A program made the position numbers and the translations under genes. A DNA stretch of 64,000 bases from NCBI RefSeq assembly GCF_038593855.1, contig NZ_CP151996.1:1488001-1552000 (forward strand), given 5' to 3'. Below the pieces are notes generated by a model. That model ran no database searches, was not told where the DNA came from, and was given only the letters and a program-made list of their open reading frames with translations. Of this stretch, positions 35,280 to 44,166 are shown in pieces. Each line of letters starts with the position of its first letter. Position 1 is the stretch's first letter. This DNA is from Lysinibacillus sp. FSL M8-0337 (GTDB lineage Bacteria > Bacillota > Bacilli > Bacillales_A > Planococcaceae).

Positions 35280-36035
35280 ATGCTATATATTGGACTATTT
35301 CTTTTAATAGTTATCGCCTTCCTACTCTACATGTGGAAGGTCGCGCACGAAAATAATGTGTTGCACCATCGATTATCACTTAAAGGTCAACCAGAAAAGA
35401 TTCGGCTATTTTTTATTTCAGATACGCATTTACGGAAAATTAATCGCCCAATGATTGAACGATTAGAAAGTACATTTGATGCGGTCATTATCGGTGGAGA
35501 TTTTGCAGATGGACGCACGCCAATTCAGCGTATTCATGAAAATCTCGATTTATTGACACCGTTAGGCCCTACTTATTTTGTATGGGGAAATAATGATAGA
35601 GAAGTGGGTGAGGAGCGACTTCGAGCTATATTACAACAGCATGGTGTAAAGATTATCGCCAATGATGCTGTGTTATTGCCTAATAAGAACCGCTTTTGGA
35701 TAAGTGCTATTGAAGATACTTCGACAATGAAATATAGTTTTGATGCTGCTTTTGAAAAAGTGGGTGAGGAGGATTTAGTCGTTTTTATTTCACATAATCC
35801 AGGTGTCTTTGCCCGAGTAAGAGCAAAATTTAGAGCTGACTTAATGATTGGTGGACATTTACATGGTGGGCAAATACGAGTTGGTCCATATGGGGTGCAT
35901 CCACTAGGCTCCTATCGACAACGAGAAGGTATTATGACGCTCGTAAGTAATGGCTATGGTACAACTTTATTGCCATTTCGTTTAGGAGCGAAACCAGAGT
36001 GTCATATTATTGACATTGATATTTCGGATAAATAA
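35280..36035 (+). CDS. ypbG: Membrane-anchored metallophosphoesterase YpbG
   Basis: 251 aa. An N-terminal membrane helix (residues about 3-18) is followed by a calcineurin-like phosphoesterase: FFISDTHL (D-x-H), IGGDFADG (GD), WGNNDRE (GNxD/E), ISHNPG and GGHLHGGQIRVG (GHxH), all metal ligands present. The family includes YkuE and YpbG of Bacillus, with lipid or nucleotide phosphodiesters as likely substrates. Start at ATG 35280, after AAGGAGA. Confidence 0.9.
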   Translation: MLYIGLFLLIVIAFLLYMWKVAHENNVLHHRLSLKGQPEKIRLFFISDTHLRKINRPMIERLESTFDAVIIGGDFADGRTPIQRIHENLDLLTPLGPTYFVWGNNDREVGEERLRAILQQHGVKIIANDAVLLPNKNRFWISAIEDTSTMKYSFDAAFEKVGEEDLVVFISHNPGVFARVRAKFRADLMIGGHLHGGQIRVGPYGVHPLGSYRQREGIMTLVSNGYGTTLLPFRLGAKPECHIIDIDISDK

Positions 36036-36176
36036 ACAACCAAAAATGTATAGAAGGCGTATAATGGAAACGATAGTTGATTTTGAAATCATTATGTAGA
36101 TACCCTAAAGGGAGTTCATCTGCAACAGTTAAGCATCTGTGTTTAATAGATGCCAATTTGATAGGAGTGTCAAACA

Positions 36177-37142
36177 ATGCAACAAGTCGATGCAATTATT
36201 GTTGGAGGAGGCCCTTGTGGTTTAGCCGCAGCAATATCTTTGCAAAAAATTGGTTTACAACCGATTGTAATTGAAAAAGGAAATATCGTAAACGCTATTT
36301 ACAATTATCCTACACATCAAACTTTTTTTAGTACGAGTGAACGTTTAGCGATTGGTGATGTACCATTTATTATTGAAGGACGGAAGCCAAAGCGAAATCA
36401 GGCACTTGTTTATTATCGTGAAGTAGTGCGCTTGAAAAATATTCAAGTAAACCGTTTTGAAAAAGTCGAAAGTGTTGTTAAATCAGGGGAATTATTTACT
36501 GTTACGACGGATAAGGATGTATATGGAACACCCTATGTGGTCATTGCAACGGGTTACTATGATCATCCTAACTATATGGATATTCCGGGCGAGGAATTAC
36601 CTAAAGTTCACCATTATTTTAAAGAAGGTCATGAATTTTTTGATACAGATGTCCTTGTGATTGGTGGCAAAAATTCAGCAGTAGATGCAGCTTTAGAATT
36701 AAACAAAGCGGGCGCTCGCGTCACAGTTGTTTATCGAGGTAGCGAGTATTCACCAAGCATTAAGCCATGGGTCTTACCAGAATTTGAAGGTGTTGTGCGC
36801 AATGGAGAAGTCACAATGCATTTTAATACAATTGTGAAGGAAATCCGTGAACATGAAGTCATCATCAATATTGATGGTCGTGAAGAAATGATAAAAAACG
36901 ACTTTGTCTTTGCTATGACAGGCTATCATCCAGACCATTCATTTATCCGTGCGATGGGAGTTACAATTGACGAAGAAACTGGTCGACCATTTTGTCACCC
37001 AGAAACAATGGAAACCAATGTAGCTGGGTTATTTATTGCTGGGGTTATTGCAGCAGGAAATAATGCCAATGAAATTTTTATAGAAAACGGCCGTTTCCAT
37101 GGGGATTGTATTGCTCAAGCTATTGCGGACAGAAAGGTATAA
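36177..37142 (+). CDS. ypdA: Bacillithiol disulfide reductase YpdA (Bdr)
   Basis: 321-aa flavoprotein. N-terminal FAD loop GGGPCGLAAA and a second NAD(P)H loop GGKNSAVDAALELNKAG; ATGYYDHPNYMDIPGE is a family signature. It lacks the CxxC of thioredoxin reductase, as expected for YpdA, which uses NADPH to reduce oxidised bacillithiol. AGGAG precedes the ATG. It stands next to a PlsY paralogue in place of the gudB neighbourhood of B. subtilis. Confidence 0.93.
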   Translation: MQQVDAIIVGGGPCGLAAAISLQKIGLQPIVIEKGNIVNAIYNYPTHQTFFSTSERLAIGDVPFIIEGRKPKRNQALVYYREVVRLKNIQVNRFEKVESVVKSGELFTVTTDKDVYGTPYVVIATGYYDHPNYMDIPGEELPKVHHYFKEGHEFFDTDVLVIGGKNSAVDAALELNKAGARVTVVYRGSEYSPSIKPWVLPEFEGVVRNGEVTMHFNTIVKEIREHEVIINIDGREEMIKNDFVFAMTGYHPDHSFIRAMGVTIDEETGRPFCHPETMETNVAGLFIAGVIAAGNNANEIFIENGRFHGDCIAQAIADRKV

Positions 37143-37145
37143 AAG

Positions 37146-37189
37146 AAAAGGAAGCTGTATAGGCATGCACTGCTTATACAGCTTCTTTT
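37146..37189 (+). terminator. Terminator after ypdA
   Basis: GAAGCTGTATA (37151-37161) pairs with TATACAGCTTC (37175-37185), followed by T4. It separates ypdA from the PlsY-paralogue operon. Confidence 0.85.
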
Positions 37190-37211
37190 AAACTGTATAA
37201 GGAGGGGAATA

Positions 37212-37772
37212 ATGGCTTGGCTTTATTGGCTATTTAGTTATGGTGTTGGAAACTTTTTGACGGCTTATTTCGTTGGGAAAATGTATGGTGTCAATTTACA
37301 ACAAGAACGCAGTAAAAATCTAGGAGCCAGAAATGCAGGGAGTGTAATTGGCAAGGCTGCATTTATGTGGACATTTTTAGGGGATGCATTAAAAGGTGTA
37401 CTTGTTGTCACAGTAGGCTATTTCTGGCATTTGGAACAATGGGTAATTATGGCTGGAGCCTGTTTCGTGATTCTTGGTCATTTATATCCGATTTGGCTAA
37501 AATTTAATGGCGGTAAGGGGGTTGCAACGTTTATTGGTGTTGGACTTGCCCTATCTCCATCTTTATTTTCAATGATGATTGTCGGTACAGCTATTGTGCT
37601 TGGTATAACAAGAAGTTTAACACTTGGCATGTTAGGTGGCTTTGTATTTTACATTGGCGCAATTGTACTGACAGGACATTTACAGTTATACATACCGATA
37701 CTTGTTGCCATTATGTGTATGCTATTGAAGCATTCATCCAATATAAAGGAGTCATTGAGAAGAGGGAAGTGA
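37212..37772 (+). CDS. PlsY-family acyl-phosphate:glycerol-3-phosphate acyltransferase (paralogue)
   Basis: 186-aa membrane acyltransferase with five hydrophobic segments. Family motifs are present: SKNLGARNAGSV (motif 1), the central GDALKGVLVV with the GHLYPIWLKFNGGKGVAT block (motif 2) and a C-terminal LKHSSNIKESLRRGK (motif 3 region). Motif 1 is normally GSGNPGATN-like, so the acceptor may differ from glycerol-3-phosphate. It is directly coupled (4-base gap) to the GNAT-aminotransferase fusion gene, which is not the usual PlsY context. It is most likely a paralogue, but no second copy is visible here. Confidence 0.82.
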   Translation: MAWLYWLFSYGVGNFLTAYFVGKMYGVNLQQERSKNLGARNAGSVIGKAAFMWTFLGDALKGVLVVTVGYFWHLEQWVIMAGACFVILGHLYPIWLKFNGGKGVATFIGVGLALSPSLFSMMIVGTAIVLGITRSLTLGMLGGFVFYIGAIVLTGHLQLYIPILVAIMCMLLKHSSNIKESLRRGK

Positions 37773-37776
37773 AATT

Positions 37777-39318
37777 ATGTACTGGTGTAAAGTCGCACAG
37801 ACAGAAAAGGAATTTGATGCAATCGCGCAGTTGAATTATGAAACTTTTGTTGAGGAAATTCCACAACATGAACCCAATGCGCTGAAAAGAAAAGTCGATC
37901 GTTTCCATGATGAAAATACGTATTTAGTGGTATATAAAGGTACTGAGCTGATCGGTATGTTAGCCTTTCGAGATCAGCGGCCGTTTTCAATCGACGAAAA
38001 AATCGGTGAAGTGGAGCAATTTTTACCAAAGGAGATTTGTACAAAGCTTTGTGAAATTCGCTTACTGGCAGTGAAAAAGCCTTACCGCTCAGGTCGAGTA
38101 CTAATCAGATTAACACAAGCATTAAATGCTTTTGCGTATGAAAAGGGGTACTCAGCAGCTGTTATCTCAGGTACTACTCGTGAGGAAAAGATGTATAAAC
38201 AAATGGGCTTTAGCCAATTTGCACCTGCGGTAGGAACAACAGAAGCACGGTTTTTACCAATGGTTTTAACTAGGCAACAATTTGAACAGTCGTTACAACA
38301 AAAACTTGCACAGGAAAGTTATACATTTTACCCAGGACCAGTGAAACAGCTAGGACCTATTGTGTATTCTGATATGTCGCACAGGTCACAAGCCTTTCAA
38401 TCGCTCTATGCACGTATGCGAAGCAAGTTGCTTGAATTATCTGGGGCTAAACAAGTCGCTACAATCGTTGGATCAGGGACGCTAGCAAATGAAGTAATGC
38501 TTGGACAACTCAAGGCTCAGCAAGCAGGGCGTGGACTTATTTTAACAAATGGCGAATTTGGAGAACGTCTTCATCAGCAGGCAAAACGCTGGTTATTGGA
38601 TTTTGATGTGGTTACGCAAGCGTGGGGAAGTGCATTTGACATACAGGCGGTGGAGGATTTATTACAAACAGGGGCTTATCAGTGGCTACTGATGGTGCAC
38701 GGAGAAACGTCAACAGGTGCTTGCAATGATTTACATGGGATGAAACAGTTGGCTAAGCGCTATAATATAAAACTTTGTGTTGATTGTATTAGCTCTTTTG
38801 GCGCTATGCCGTTTTTATTGGACGATTGTTACTTAGCGACAGCGGTGAGTGGTAAAGCTATTGGGGCACTGAGTGGCTTGGCCTTTGTGTTTTCACAAGA
38901 ACTTGAAGAGCCTGTAACAGCGTTGCCTGCTTATTTAGATTTAACCAATTATCAACATGGAACGATTCCGTATACACTACCAGCAGCACTTGTTGGGAAT
39001 GTAGTGGAAGCCTTACAAGCCTATCCAGCACGTTATCATCAACTACAGCAGCGCTATGAAGCATTATTGCAGTTGCCTTTTATGCATTATCGTTTACCGA
39101 TTACAGCGTATCCAATGATCATCACTATACAATGTCCAAATGGCTTAACCAAGCTAGCAACAGATTTAAAATTAAACGGGTTATTTGTGCATGCAGATAG
39201 TGCCTATTTACAGCAGCGAAATTTCATACAGTTATCCGTGATTCAACCTGATTTTGAGTTAGCCTATAGTCGCTTACAAAATCTGTTAACTTTTTATAAG
39301 CAAACAGTGGATTTATAA
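37777..39318 (+). CDS. Fusion: GNAT acyltransferase-like domain + class V aminotransferase
   Basis: 513 aa in two parts. Residues 1-165 form a GNAT-fold domain of the autoinducer-synthase/FeeM-like branch (YETFVEEIPQHEPN, TELIGMLAFRDQRPF, EIRLLAVKKPYRSGRVLIRL). Residues about 180-513 are a class V, PLP-dependent aminotransferase: GSGTLANEV (232-240), HGETSTG (308-314), VDCISSFGAMP with Asp336, and SGK with Lys360 as the Schiff-base lysine, close to the phosphonate/serine-glyoxylate group. The gene follows the PlsY paralogue by 4 bases. An N-acylated amino product is a reasonable inference. No substrate is known. Confidence 0.85.
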   Translation: MYWCKVAQTEKEFDAIAQLNYETFVEEIPQHEPNALKRKVDRFHDENTYLVVYKGTELIGMLAFRDQRPFSIDEKIGEVEQFLPKEICTKLCEIRLLAVKKPYRSGRVLIRLTQALNAFAYEKGYSAAVISGTTREEKMYKQMGFSQFAPAVGTTEARFLPMVLTRQQFEQSLQQKLAQESYTFYPGPVKQLGPIVYSDMSHRSQAFQSLYARMRSKLLELSGAKQVATIVGSGTLANEVMLGQLKAQQAGRGLILTNGEFGERLHQQAKRWLLDFDVVTQAWGSAFDIQAVEDLLQTGAYQWLLMVHGETSTGACNDLHGMKQLAKRYNIKLCVDCISSFGAMPFLLDDCYLATAVSGKAIGALSGLAFVFSQELEEPVTALPAYLDLTNYQHGTIPYTLPAALVGNVVEALQAYPARYHQLQQRYEALLQLPFMHYRLPITAYPMIITIQCPNGLTKLATDLKLNGLFVHADSAYLQQRNFIQLSVIQPDFELAYSRLQNLLTFYKQTVDL

Positions 39319-39340
39319 GTGACATCTCTAATAACTATAA

Positions 39341-39383
39341 ACTGCCCCCAATTGTTAGGTGGTGTCTAACAATTGGGGGCAGT
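39341..39383. terminator. 18-bp GC-rich inverted repeat between convergent genes
   Basis: Perfect stem 39341-39358 / 39366-39383 with a GTGGTGT loop, rich in C5/G5. It lies between the fusion gene and ansA, which are convergent. No T-tract follows on either strand, so termination may be weak or the hairpin may protect 3' ends. Confidence 0.65.
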
Positions 39384-39387
39384 AGTA

Positions 39388-40356
39388 TTACTGGAAAAAT
39401 TCTTTTAAGTCTAAAGGATTTCCTGCTGTATTTAGACCGATAAGTAATTTTAGGCGTGCTTTTTGTCCATTAATGCCTGTGGCGAAAATTGCGCCTAAGT
39501 CTTCAAGCATTTTACCACCACCAATGTAGCCATATACGCCTTCTGCGATGCCATTGAAGCATCTAGAAACTAGAACGACCGGAATACCTCGTTCCAATAG
39601 ACTTTCGATGCCTTTTACAACTGTTGGTGGTACATTGCCTTGTCCAAGTCCTTCAAGTACAACACCATCATATTGGCAGGCAAGGACAACATCGAGTAAA
39701 TCAACTTCCATACCCGCATATACTTTTAGCATCGCTACTCGTTTTGTTAAGCTTTGTACATCTACGTATTGGCGACGAATCGGGGCATGATGAAACAGAA
39801 TACGTGTTTTTGTAATAAGTCCGACTGGGCCATATTGTGGAGATTGAAATGTATTAACTGAGCTCGTGCTCGTTTTAGTTGTGTTGACAGCCAAATGGAC
39901 TTCGTCGTTCATCACAACTAGCACACCTTTGTCTTTTGCTTCGGCATCTATCGCTACACGAACAGCTTCCACTAAGTTGTATATGCCGTCAGCACCTAGC
40001 TCATTGGAGGAGCGCATAGCACCTGTTAAGACTATTGGAATGGATAGATTGGTTGTTAACTCTAAAAAATAGGCAGTTTCTTCTAATGTATCTGTGCCGT
40101 GTGTAATAACCACACCATCGAATTGTTCTGTTGAAGTTTTTTCCATAATTAAGTTACGTAAATGAAGCATTTCATTTGGTGTTATATGTGGTGAAGGAAG
40201 ATTAAACGCCTCCACTTCTTTTATAGTTGCCAGTGTATCAAGTTTTTTACTCTCTTTTATAAGTGGATTTTCTTTATTGGGCATCACCGCACCTTCATCA
40301 CTCATTGCCATGGAAATTGTGCCACCCGTATGAATTAATAAAATTGTTTTTTTCAT
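39388..40356 (-). CDS. ansA: Type I L-asparaginase AnsA
   Basis: 322 aa, hydrolyses asparagine to aspartate and ammonia in the cytoplasm. Both catalytic threonine motifs are present: HTGGTISM near the N-terminus (Thr13) and VVITHGTDTLEET (second Thr and the Lys/Asp relay region). There is no signal peptide, as in the type I group. AAGGAG lies upstream of the ATG. The location between ypdA and prsW is seen in other Bacillales. Confidence 0.93.
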   Translation of the reverse strand: MKKTILLIHTGGTISMAMSDEGAVMPNKENPLIKESKKLDTLATIKEVEAFNLPSPHITPNEMLHLRNLIMEKTSTEQFDGVVITHGTDTLEETAYFLELTTNLSIPIVLTGAMRSSNELGADGIYNLVEAVRVAIDAEAKDKGVLVVMNDEVHLAVNTTKTSTSSVNTFQSPQYGPVGLITKTRILFHHAPIRRQYVDVQSLTKRVAMLKVYAGMEVDLLDVVLACQYDGVVLEGLGQGNVPPTVVKGIESLLERGIPVVLVSRCFNGIAEGVYGYIGGGKMLEDLGAIFATGINGQKARLKLLIGLNTAGNPLDLKEFFQ

Positions 40357-40439
40357 AAAAAATATATCTCCTTTTAAAAAGTTTTTTTGTCATTACATGG
40401 TATAATGATATCAGTCTATTGTTGAAAGGAGCCGGCAAC

Positions 40440-41114
40440 ATGATCATCCTTTTATCAGCTGCCATTGCTCCCGGTCTAGCGCTTTTTAGTTACTTCTATT
40501 TGCGCAATCAAATGGCAACGGAGCCAAGAAGAACTTTACTTCAAACGTTTTTGTATGGTGCTTTTCTAACTTTCCCTATCTTGTTTTTACAATATGTATT
40601 AACGGAGGAGGGAGTTTTTCGATATCTTTATTTACAAGATGTCCTTTTTTCAAGTGTCATTGAAGAGTTTTTTAAATGGTTTGTTCTGTTAATAGCTATT
40701 TACAATCATGTGGAATTTGATGATCCTTATGATGGTATATTGTACGGTGCAAGTATATCTCTTGGGTTTGCTACGATAGAAAATGTATTATACTTATTTT
40801 CTTTCGGTTTGAACACGGCCTTTATGCGCGCGTTATTACCTGTATCTAGTCACGCTCTGTTCGGTGTAGTAATGGGTTATTACTATGGACGTGCTAAATT
40901 TTCCAAAAATGCAAAGACAAAAGAAATGATTGCTATGGCCATTTGCGCACCGGTAGTATTACACATTTTATACAATACAATATTATCATTTAAAGGGCAT
41001 TGGGTATATTTAATGATACCGTTTATGTTATTTTTATGGTGGTTTGGCTTACGTAAAGTAAAGTTAGCGCACTATCATCTTGTCCAACATTTGCATATGC
41101 ATAAAAAAATATAA
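40440..41114 (+). CDS. prsW: Membrane protease PrsW
   Basis: 224-aa integral-membrane glutamate protease with about seven helices. SVIEEFFKWFVLLIAIY carries the EE(F)xK motif, EFDDPYDGILYGASISLGFATIENVLY the second and third motifs, and SSHALFGVVMGYYYG the histidine motif. In B. subtilis PrsW cleaves the anti-sigma-W factor RsiW, which links it to the sigma-W floT operon in this window. Start at ATG 40440 after AAAGGAG; earlier in-frame starts have no site. Confidence 0.93.
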   Translation: MIILLSAAIAPGLALFSYFYLRNQMATEPRRTLLQTFLYGAFLTFPILFLQYVLTEEGVFRYLYLQDVLFSSVIEEFFKWFVLLIAIYNHVEFDDPYDGILYGASISLGFATIENVLYLFSFGLNTAFMRALLPVSSHALFGVVMGYYYGRAKFSKNAKTKEMIAMAICAPVVLHILYNTILSFKGHWVYLMIPFMLFLWWFGLRKVKLAHYHLVQHLHMHKKI

Positions 41115-41148
41115 AAACGTAGAAATCTATAACGATTTCTACGTTTTT
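41113..41148 (+). terminator. Terminator after prsW
   Basis: 15-bp perfect stem (41113-41127 with 41134-41148) followed by T-rich sequence. Confidence 0.9.
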
Positions 41149-41213
41149 TTCTTTTTTATCAATGTATAAAAAGTGTCGTTTGTTTCAAGCTATAAAAAAA
41201 AGGAGTGATGATT

Positions 41214-42038
41214 GTGCGTTTATTAAGCATACTTTTTGCTTTCCTATTTGCGATTAGTATAGTCTCGATTCCGCAAAATGACGCCATCGCGTTTAGCGAT
41301 CAACAGATTGCTCGTGGTGCTTATGGAGATGACGTGATTGAGCTGCAAGCTAGACTACAATACTTAGGATTTTATAAAAGTAAAATTGATGGGAAATTTG
41401 GCTACAACACGTATTGGGCACTGCGAAATTTCCAAGAAAAATATGGCTTGCCGATTGATGGAATAGCGGGGGCAAAGACGAAAAAAGCGTTAGCTGGCTA
41501 TTCAGATTATGATGAGAATTGGGTAAAAGCGCAATTAAAAGCAGGCAATCAATTTACCTATTATGGTGGTGTGCCTCTTGATCAACAGGTGAAAAATAGT
41601 GGTGGAGGCAGTACAGCAAATAGTGGTGATAGCAGTGGTAGCAGCAATAGTAATGGTACCGATACACAAATTCCACCAAAGTATACAGAGCGAGATTTAC
41701 AGCTAATCGCTAATGCCGTTTACGGAGAAGCGAGGGGAGAACCTTATGAGGGGCAAGTTGCTGTAGCAGCAGTTATTTTAAATCGACTAGAAAGCCCTGA
41801 TTTCCCTAATACAATATCAGGTATTATATTCCAACCATTAGCATTTACAGCAGTAGCAGATGGACAAATTTGGCTAGAACCGAACCAACGTGCAAAGGAA
41901 GCGGTCATTGATGCTATGAATGGCTGGGATCCATCGGAAAATGCACTTTATTACTTTAATCCAAAAACAGCAACAAGTAAGTGGATTTGGACGCGTCCTC
42001 AAATAAAACAAATAGGTGAGCATATTTTCTGTTCATAG
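41214..42038 (+). CDS. sleB: Spore cortex-lytic enzyme SleB
   Basis: 274 aa. A signal peptide is followed by a peptidoglycan-binding domain (ARGAYGDDVIELQARLQYLG, GKFGYNTYWALRNFQ), a Gly/Ser/Asn linker (about 128-152) and the SleB hydrolase domain (LQLIANAVYGEARGEPYEGQ, with the catalytic Glu in GEARGE, and AVAAVILNRLES). It cleaves the muramic-lactam cortex during germination. The start is GTG 41214, 8 bases after AAAGGAG. It is expected to depend on sigma-G in the forespore and to need YpeB, encoded next. Confidence 0.94.
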   Translation: MRLLSILFAFLFAISIVSIPQNDAIAFSDQQIARGAYGDDVIELQARLQYLGFYKSKIDGKFGYNTYWALRNFQEKYGLPIDGIAGAKTKKALAGYSDYDENWVKAQLKAGNQFTYYGGVPLDQQVKNSGGGSTANSGDSSGSSNSNGTDTQIPPKYTERDLQLIANAVYGEARGEPYEGQVAVAAVILNRLESPDFPNTISGIIFQPLAFTAVADGQIWLEPNQRAKEAVIDAMNGWDPSENALYYFNPKTATSKWIWTRPQIKQIGEHIFCS

Positions 42039-42053
42039 AAAGGGGGAAAACAA

Positions 42054-43337
42054 TTGAGAACAATGCTCGTTATTTTAACAATAGCAGTAATTGGTTTGGG
42101 TGCCTATAGCATTGATTTACATGGCGATAAAGAAAGTTTACAACGTACTGTACATGCGCAGTATACAGAAAAATTAACGGACGCTTCTGAAAAATTATCA
42201 TACTTACAAAGAGCCGTTTCACAATCCTTATTATTTAAGGATGAACAGGCGATCGATAGTGAGTTAGATTCTATTTGGCGACTCAGCTCTGAAGTACGCT
42301 CTTCTATTGCGAATATTCCAATTGGGCAAGAACTTTCTAATCAGTGGCTAGGTTATTTGGGAAAAATAGGAGATGAAGCAAAGAAAACAGCAAAATCGGG
42401 GGATTATGAAGCATGGCGAGAAAAAATGCCACAAATTTCCACTAATTTACAAGCTTTATCTGACGAGTGGACGACAGCTACTGTTGATTACTACAAGCAA
42501 GATGGAAAAATGGATGTTTGGATGCGTCAAGTAGACAATAAAAATCCTAATACCTCTTTCGATAACATTCAAAAGACACTAAAAGATTATGGTGAAAGTG
42601 ATTTCCCGCTTACTTTAAGTGAAGCCGATTGGCAAAAGAAAATAGAATTAAAAGCTTTACAAGATTCAGTTATTACGGAAAAAGAAGCATTGGAAAAAGT
42701 GAAATATTTATTCCCTCTTATTAAAGATGCTACATTTACTGTGACCAAAAGTAGTGATACCGCACCATATCCGTTTTATCACATACAGTTCCACCAAGGT
42801 ATTCGCTTAGGCTATGTAGATTTAACTGAAAAAGGAGGACATTTACTGTCCTATTTAGTGGAACGTCCTGTGGATGAAGCAAAACTTTCCCAAGATGAAA
42901 TTATTAAAAAAGCTGAAGAGCATTTAAAGCGATTGGAAATGAAAGATGTTGCTTATGTTGAAGCACGTGAAAATCATTTAGCATGGCATGTTACTTTTGC
43001 GCGCGTTCATCCTGGTGATAATGCATTAATCTATGCGGATGGCGTTCAGTTAAAAATTGCAAAAGATACTGGGGAATTACTTGGTGCCAATGCAATGGAA
43101 TATATCCAAGAAGAATCAATTAAACCTCAAAAGGCTAATCCAATTGATTGGAAATCTTTCTTTGATGATAATGTGCGCGTGGAAGAAGTGAAAAATATTT
43201 ATACGGATAATGGACAATTCGAGCAACGCCTTTGCTATGAAGTGATAGCCGTTCGAGATGAACAGACGCAAGAAACATTCCGTATTGTCATTGATGCTGA
43301 AAATCACAATGTTTTAAAAGTAGAATATTTAACCTAA
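42054..43337 (+). CDS. ypeB: Germination protein YpeB
   Basis: 427 aa, membrane-anchored partner needed for SleB stability and localisation in the spore. An N-terminal helix (MLVILTIAVIGLGAYSI) is followed by a helical region (about 35-160) and PepSY-type C-terminal repeats (ALEKVKYLFPLIKDATF, EIIKKAEEHLKRLEM, and DNGQFEQRLCYEVIAV). The start is TTG 42054, after AAAGGGGG. It is 15 bases behind sleB and makes the usual sleB-ypeB operon. Confidence 0.92.
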   Translation: MRTMLVILTIAVIGLGAYSIDLHGDKESLQRTVHAQYTEKLTDASEKLSYLQRAVSQSLLFKDEQAIDSELDSIWRLSSEVRSSIANIPIGQELSNQWLGYLGKIGDEAKKTAKSGDYEAWREKMPQISTNLQALSDEWTTATVDYYKQDGKMDVWMRQVDNKNPNTSFDNIQKTLKDYGESDFPLTLSEADWQKKIELKALQDSVITEKEALEKVKYLFPLIKDATFTVTKSSDTAPYPFYHIQFHQGIRLGYVDLTEKGGHLLSYLVERPVDEAKLSQDEIIKKAEEHLKRLEMKDVAYVEARENHLAWHVTFARVHPGDNALIYADGVQLKIAKDTGELLGANAMEYIQEESIKPQKANPIDWKSFFDDNVRVEEVKNIYTDNGQFEQRLCYEVIAVRDEQTQETFRIVIDAENHNVLKVEYLT

Positions 43338-43423
43338 GATAAAGAAAAAGCTCCCAGTTCATATAGCCAAAATTTACATCCCATGCGATAATGGAGGTAT
43401 ATATATTGTTCGGGGAGATGCTC

Positions 43424-44083
43424 ATGGAAATAAAAATTGGAACACTATTACAACTAGAACCTACTTATACAGAACGTATAGAGAAATTCCGCTGTAAAGT
43501 AGTTGAACAAAAAGACAATATTCTTTATATTGACTATCCAACCAATGTAGTAACAAAGAAAACCGCTTTTTTAATAGATGGTTCAGAATTTAGGGCAACC
43601 TTTCGAACAGAGGATAAGCTTTCCTATGCATTCAATACAGAAGTAATAGGACGCAAGGCGGGCAATATACCGATGATTATGTTGCATTGCCCACAAGAAG
43701 ATGAATTTATTAAAATTCAACGCCGTGAATATGTTCGTGTTGATACACCTGTTGATGTGGCAGTTCAATTTAATGAATTTAAGTATCAACTAGTAACAGC
43801 GGATATAAGTGCGGGTGGTATTGCACTGATTTTGAAAGGTGATGTAGCTTTTAAAGACGGGGATGATGTTAAGTTAACAATTGTCTTACCATTTGCCAAT
43901 GGAGATGTTATTTATGTCGTAACAGAAGCTACTGTTGTTAAGATATTTGAAAAAGAAGATAAGACAATTGCTACCATTCAGTTAACAGATACGGATGATA
44001 TTGATCAACAACATATCGTACGTTTCTGCTTCGAACGTCAGCTAGTAAATCGTCGTAAAGAATTAAATCCTTTTGATGATTAA
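43424..44083 (+). CDS. motI: PilZ-domain c-di-GMP receptor YpfA (MotI)
   Basis: 219 aa. An N-terminal YcgR-like beta domain (about 1-95) and a C-terminal PilZ domain. The c-di-GMP ligands are present: IQRREYVRV (RxxxR) and DISAGGIAL (D/NxSxxG). In B. subtilis this protein acts as a motility clutch, binding c-di-GMP and the flagellar stator. Start at ATG 43424, after GGGGAGATG; an earlier frame opening has no site. It fits the two chemoreceptors in the window. Confidence 0.92.
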   Translation: MEIKIGTLLQLEPTYTERIEKFRCKVVEQKDNILYIDYPTNVVTKKTAFLIDGSEFRATFRTEDKLSYAFNTEVIGRKAGNIPMIMLHCPQEDEFIKIQRREYVRVDTPVDVAVQFNEFKYQLVTADISAGGIALILKGDVAFKDGDDVKLTIVLPFANGDVIYVVTEATVVKIFEKEDKTIATIQLTDTDDIDQQHIVRFCFERQLVNRRKELNPFDD

Positions 44084-44092
44084 AATCACAGT

Positions 44093-44122
44093 AGCCCTCT
44101 TGCAAATAGAGGGCTTTTTTTT
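44093..44122 (+). terminator. Terminator after ypfA
   Basis: AGCCCTCT/AGAGGGCT stem followed by T8. Confidence 0.9.
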
Positions 44123-44166
44123 GTTAGTGTGATACAATATGGTGTGAAAGAAAGTAGGGAAGCATA

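Noticed and set aside
37212-37772. The primary glycerol-3-phosphate acyltransferase (plsY housekeeping copy)
   Set aside because: Motif 1 differs from the usual form and the gene is coupled to the fusion enzyme, not the usual neighbour; it is more likely a paralogue.
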